A program made the translations under genes and the position numbers. The notes under the pieces were generated by a model that was not told the origin of the DNA, made no database searches, and saw nothing but the letters and a program-made list of their open reading frames with translations. Shown here piece by piece: positions 63,614 to 64,000 of a stretch of DNA of 64,000 nt (position 1 is the first letter of the stretch; every line of letters starts with the position of its first letter). This stretch comes from Coniferiporia sulphurascens (lineage: Eukaryota; Basidiomycota; Agaricomycetes; Hymenochaetales; Hymenochaetaceae): contig NBBA01000006.1 of NCBI GenBank assembly GCA_002794785.1, forward strand, positions 2,069,288 through 2,133,287. Reading direction: 5' to 3'.

Positions 63614-64000
63614 ATGGACAATCGAGGACGCGGCCGCGGTCGTGGTGATCGTGGTCAGGGCAGAGCCAGGGGAGTATCTCCTGGACAGCGAGGTGGTCCA
63701 CCGGCGTACAGTGGACGGGGGGAGTCACCCTCAGGCCCGGGTCGGGGCTCCTTTTCGGGTCCTGGTTTTGGGCGTGGTCGTGGGGGTGGTACTGTACAAA
63801 TCTTCGAGTCAGGCAAGCCAGCGCAACCTGATAACCAGCTGTCCGACAAGGAGTTGGGCGCACTCGTCGCTCGCTTCAAATCCCTCACGACGTCCGTCCC
63901 CGACCGCGTTATGCGCCCGGGATTTGGCAAGCGTGGCACTCCAATCACGCTGCGCGCAAACTTCTTTGCGCTCAAGTACCCCAAGAACGTCGTCTTGTAT
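63614..64000 (+). CDS. Argonaute, N-terminal part (cut by the window edge)
   Basis: Open from ATG 63614 to the end of the window, 129 codons. The first 65 or so residues are Gly/Arg-rich (RGRGRGRGDRGQGRARG), a typical disordered Argonaute tail. Then comes RPGFGKRGTPITLRANFFAL, the start of the Argonaute N domain. RNA-guided silencing protein (quelling/RNAi). PAZ, MID and PIWI parts lie outside, so slicer activity cannot be judged. Confidence 0.9.
   Translation, partial: MDNRGRGRGRGDRGQGRARGVSPGQRGGPPAYSGRGESPSGPGRGSFSGPGFGRGRGGGTVQIFESGKPAQPDNQLSDKELGALVARFKSLTTSVPDRVMRPGFGKRGTPITLRANFFALKYPKNVVLY

Noticed and set aside
63612..63984. Long minus-strand frames opposite the Argonaute start
   Set aside because: They are mirror images of the Gly/Arg-rich, GC-rich coding sequence on the plus strand.

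Overview
The window reads as nuclear DNA of a filamentous basidiomycete, most likely an agaricomycete. Genes are split by many 50-100 bp introns with GT..AG and sometimes GC..AG borders. Several families are typical of mushroom-forming fungi: an expanded tyrosine-kinase-like kinase pair, an F-box/leucine-rich protein, a GH5 endoglucanase with a CBM1 module, an Msb1/Mug8 morphogenesis protein and an Argonaute. All exon models here are hand-spliced by reading frame, border motif and remembered family consensus; no alignment was run.

Left part (1-22.6 kb) is the accessory, duplication-rich half. A partial unknown gene is followed by a 14-TM MFS transporter, TKL kinase A, a chimeric relic, TKL kinase B and an F-box/LRR/coiled-coil gene. 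The relic joins the 3' end of the F-box gene to the 3' end of the MFS gene. This is the junction expected from a direct tandem duplication of a roughly 4.4 kb unit running from the MFS 3' end through the kinase to the F-box 3' end. The two kinases then diverged: A lost its ancestral ATG, B lost 113 codons in frame and amplified an N-terminal 31-33 residue repeat. Two copies of a small repeat element sit inside the MFS relic. A third sits beside a second tandem duplication (two lineage-specific genes at 20.2-22.4 kb). Between these lie a mitochondrial-carrier-like gene and a cyclophilin.

Right part (23-64 kb) is mostly conserved housekeeping genes: amidase, GH5-CBM1 endoglucanase, BUD13 splicing factor, DJ-1/PfpI protein, Msb1/Mug8 protein, a GPI-type surface protein, a KDM4-like JmjC demethylase, a decayed allantoate-permease-type MFS gene, a type IIC P-ATPase, an NmrA-like protein, a Yvh1 phosphatase, and the 5' end of an Argonaute cut off by the window edge. 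Long gene-poor stretches (15.5-18.2, 36.8-39.5, 47.0-48.7 and 53.8-57.6 kb) hold nothing I can identify, apart from a perfect 24-bp-arm hairpin at about 37.99 kb.

The genes are not an evident pathway cluster. The strongest unusual signals are the reconstructable tandem duplication with its chimeric junction, a hairpin-bearing short repeat family whose terminal segment is inverted in one copy, very small exons (5, 11 and 13 nt), four GC-AG introns, and a KDM4-like protein with an apparent Tudor-like segment plus a tyrosine-rich tail.
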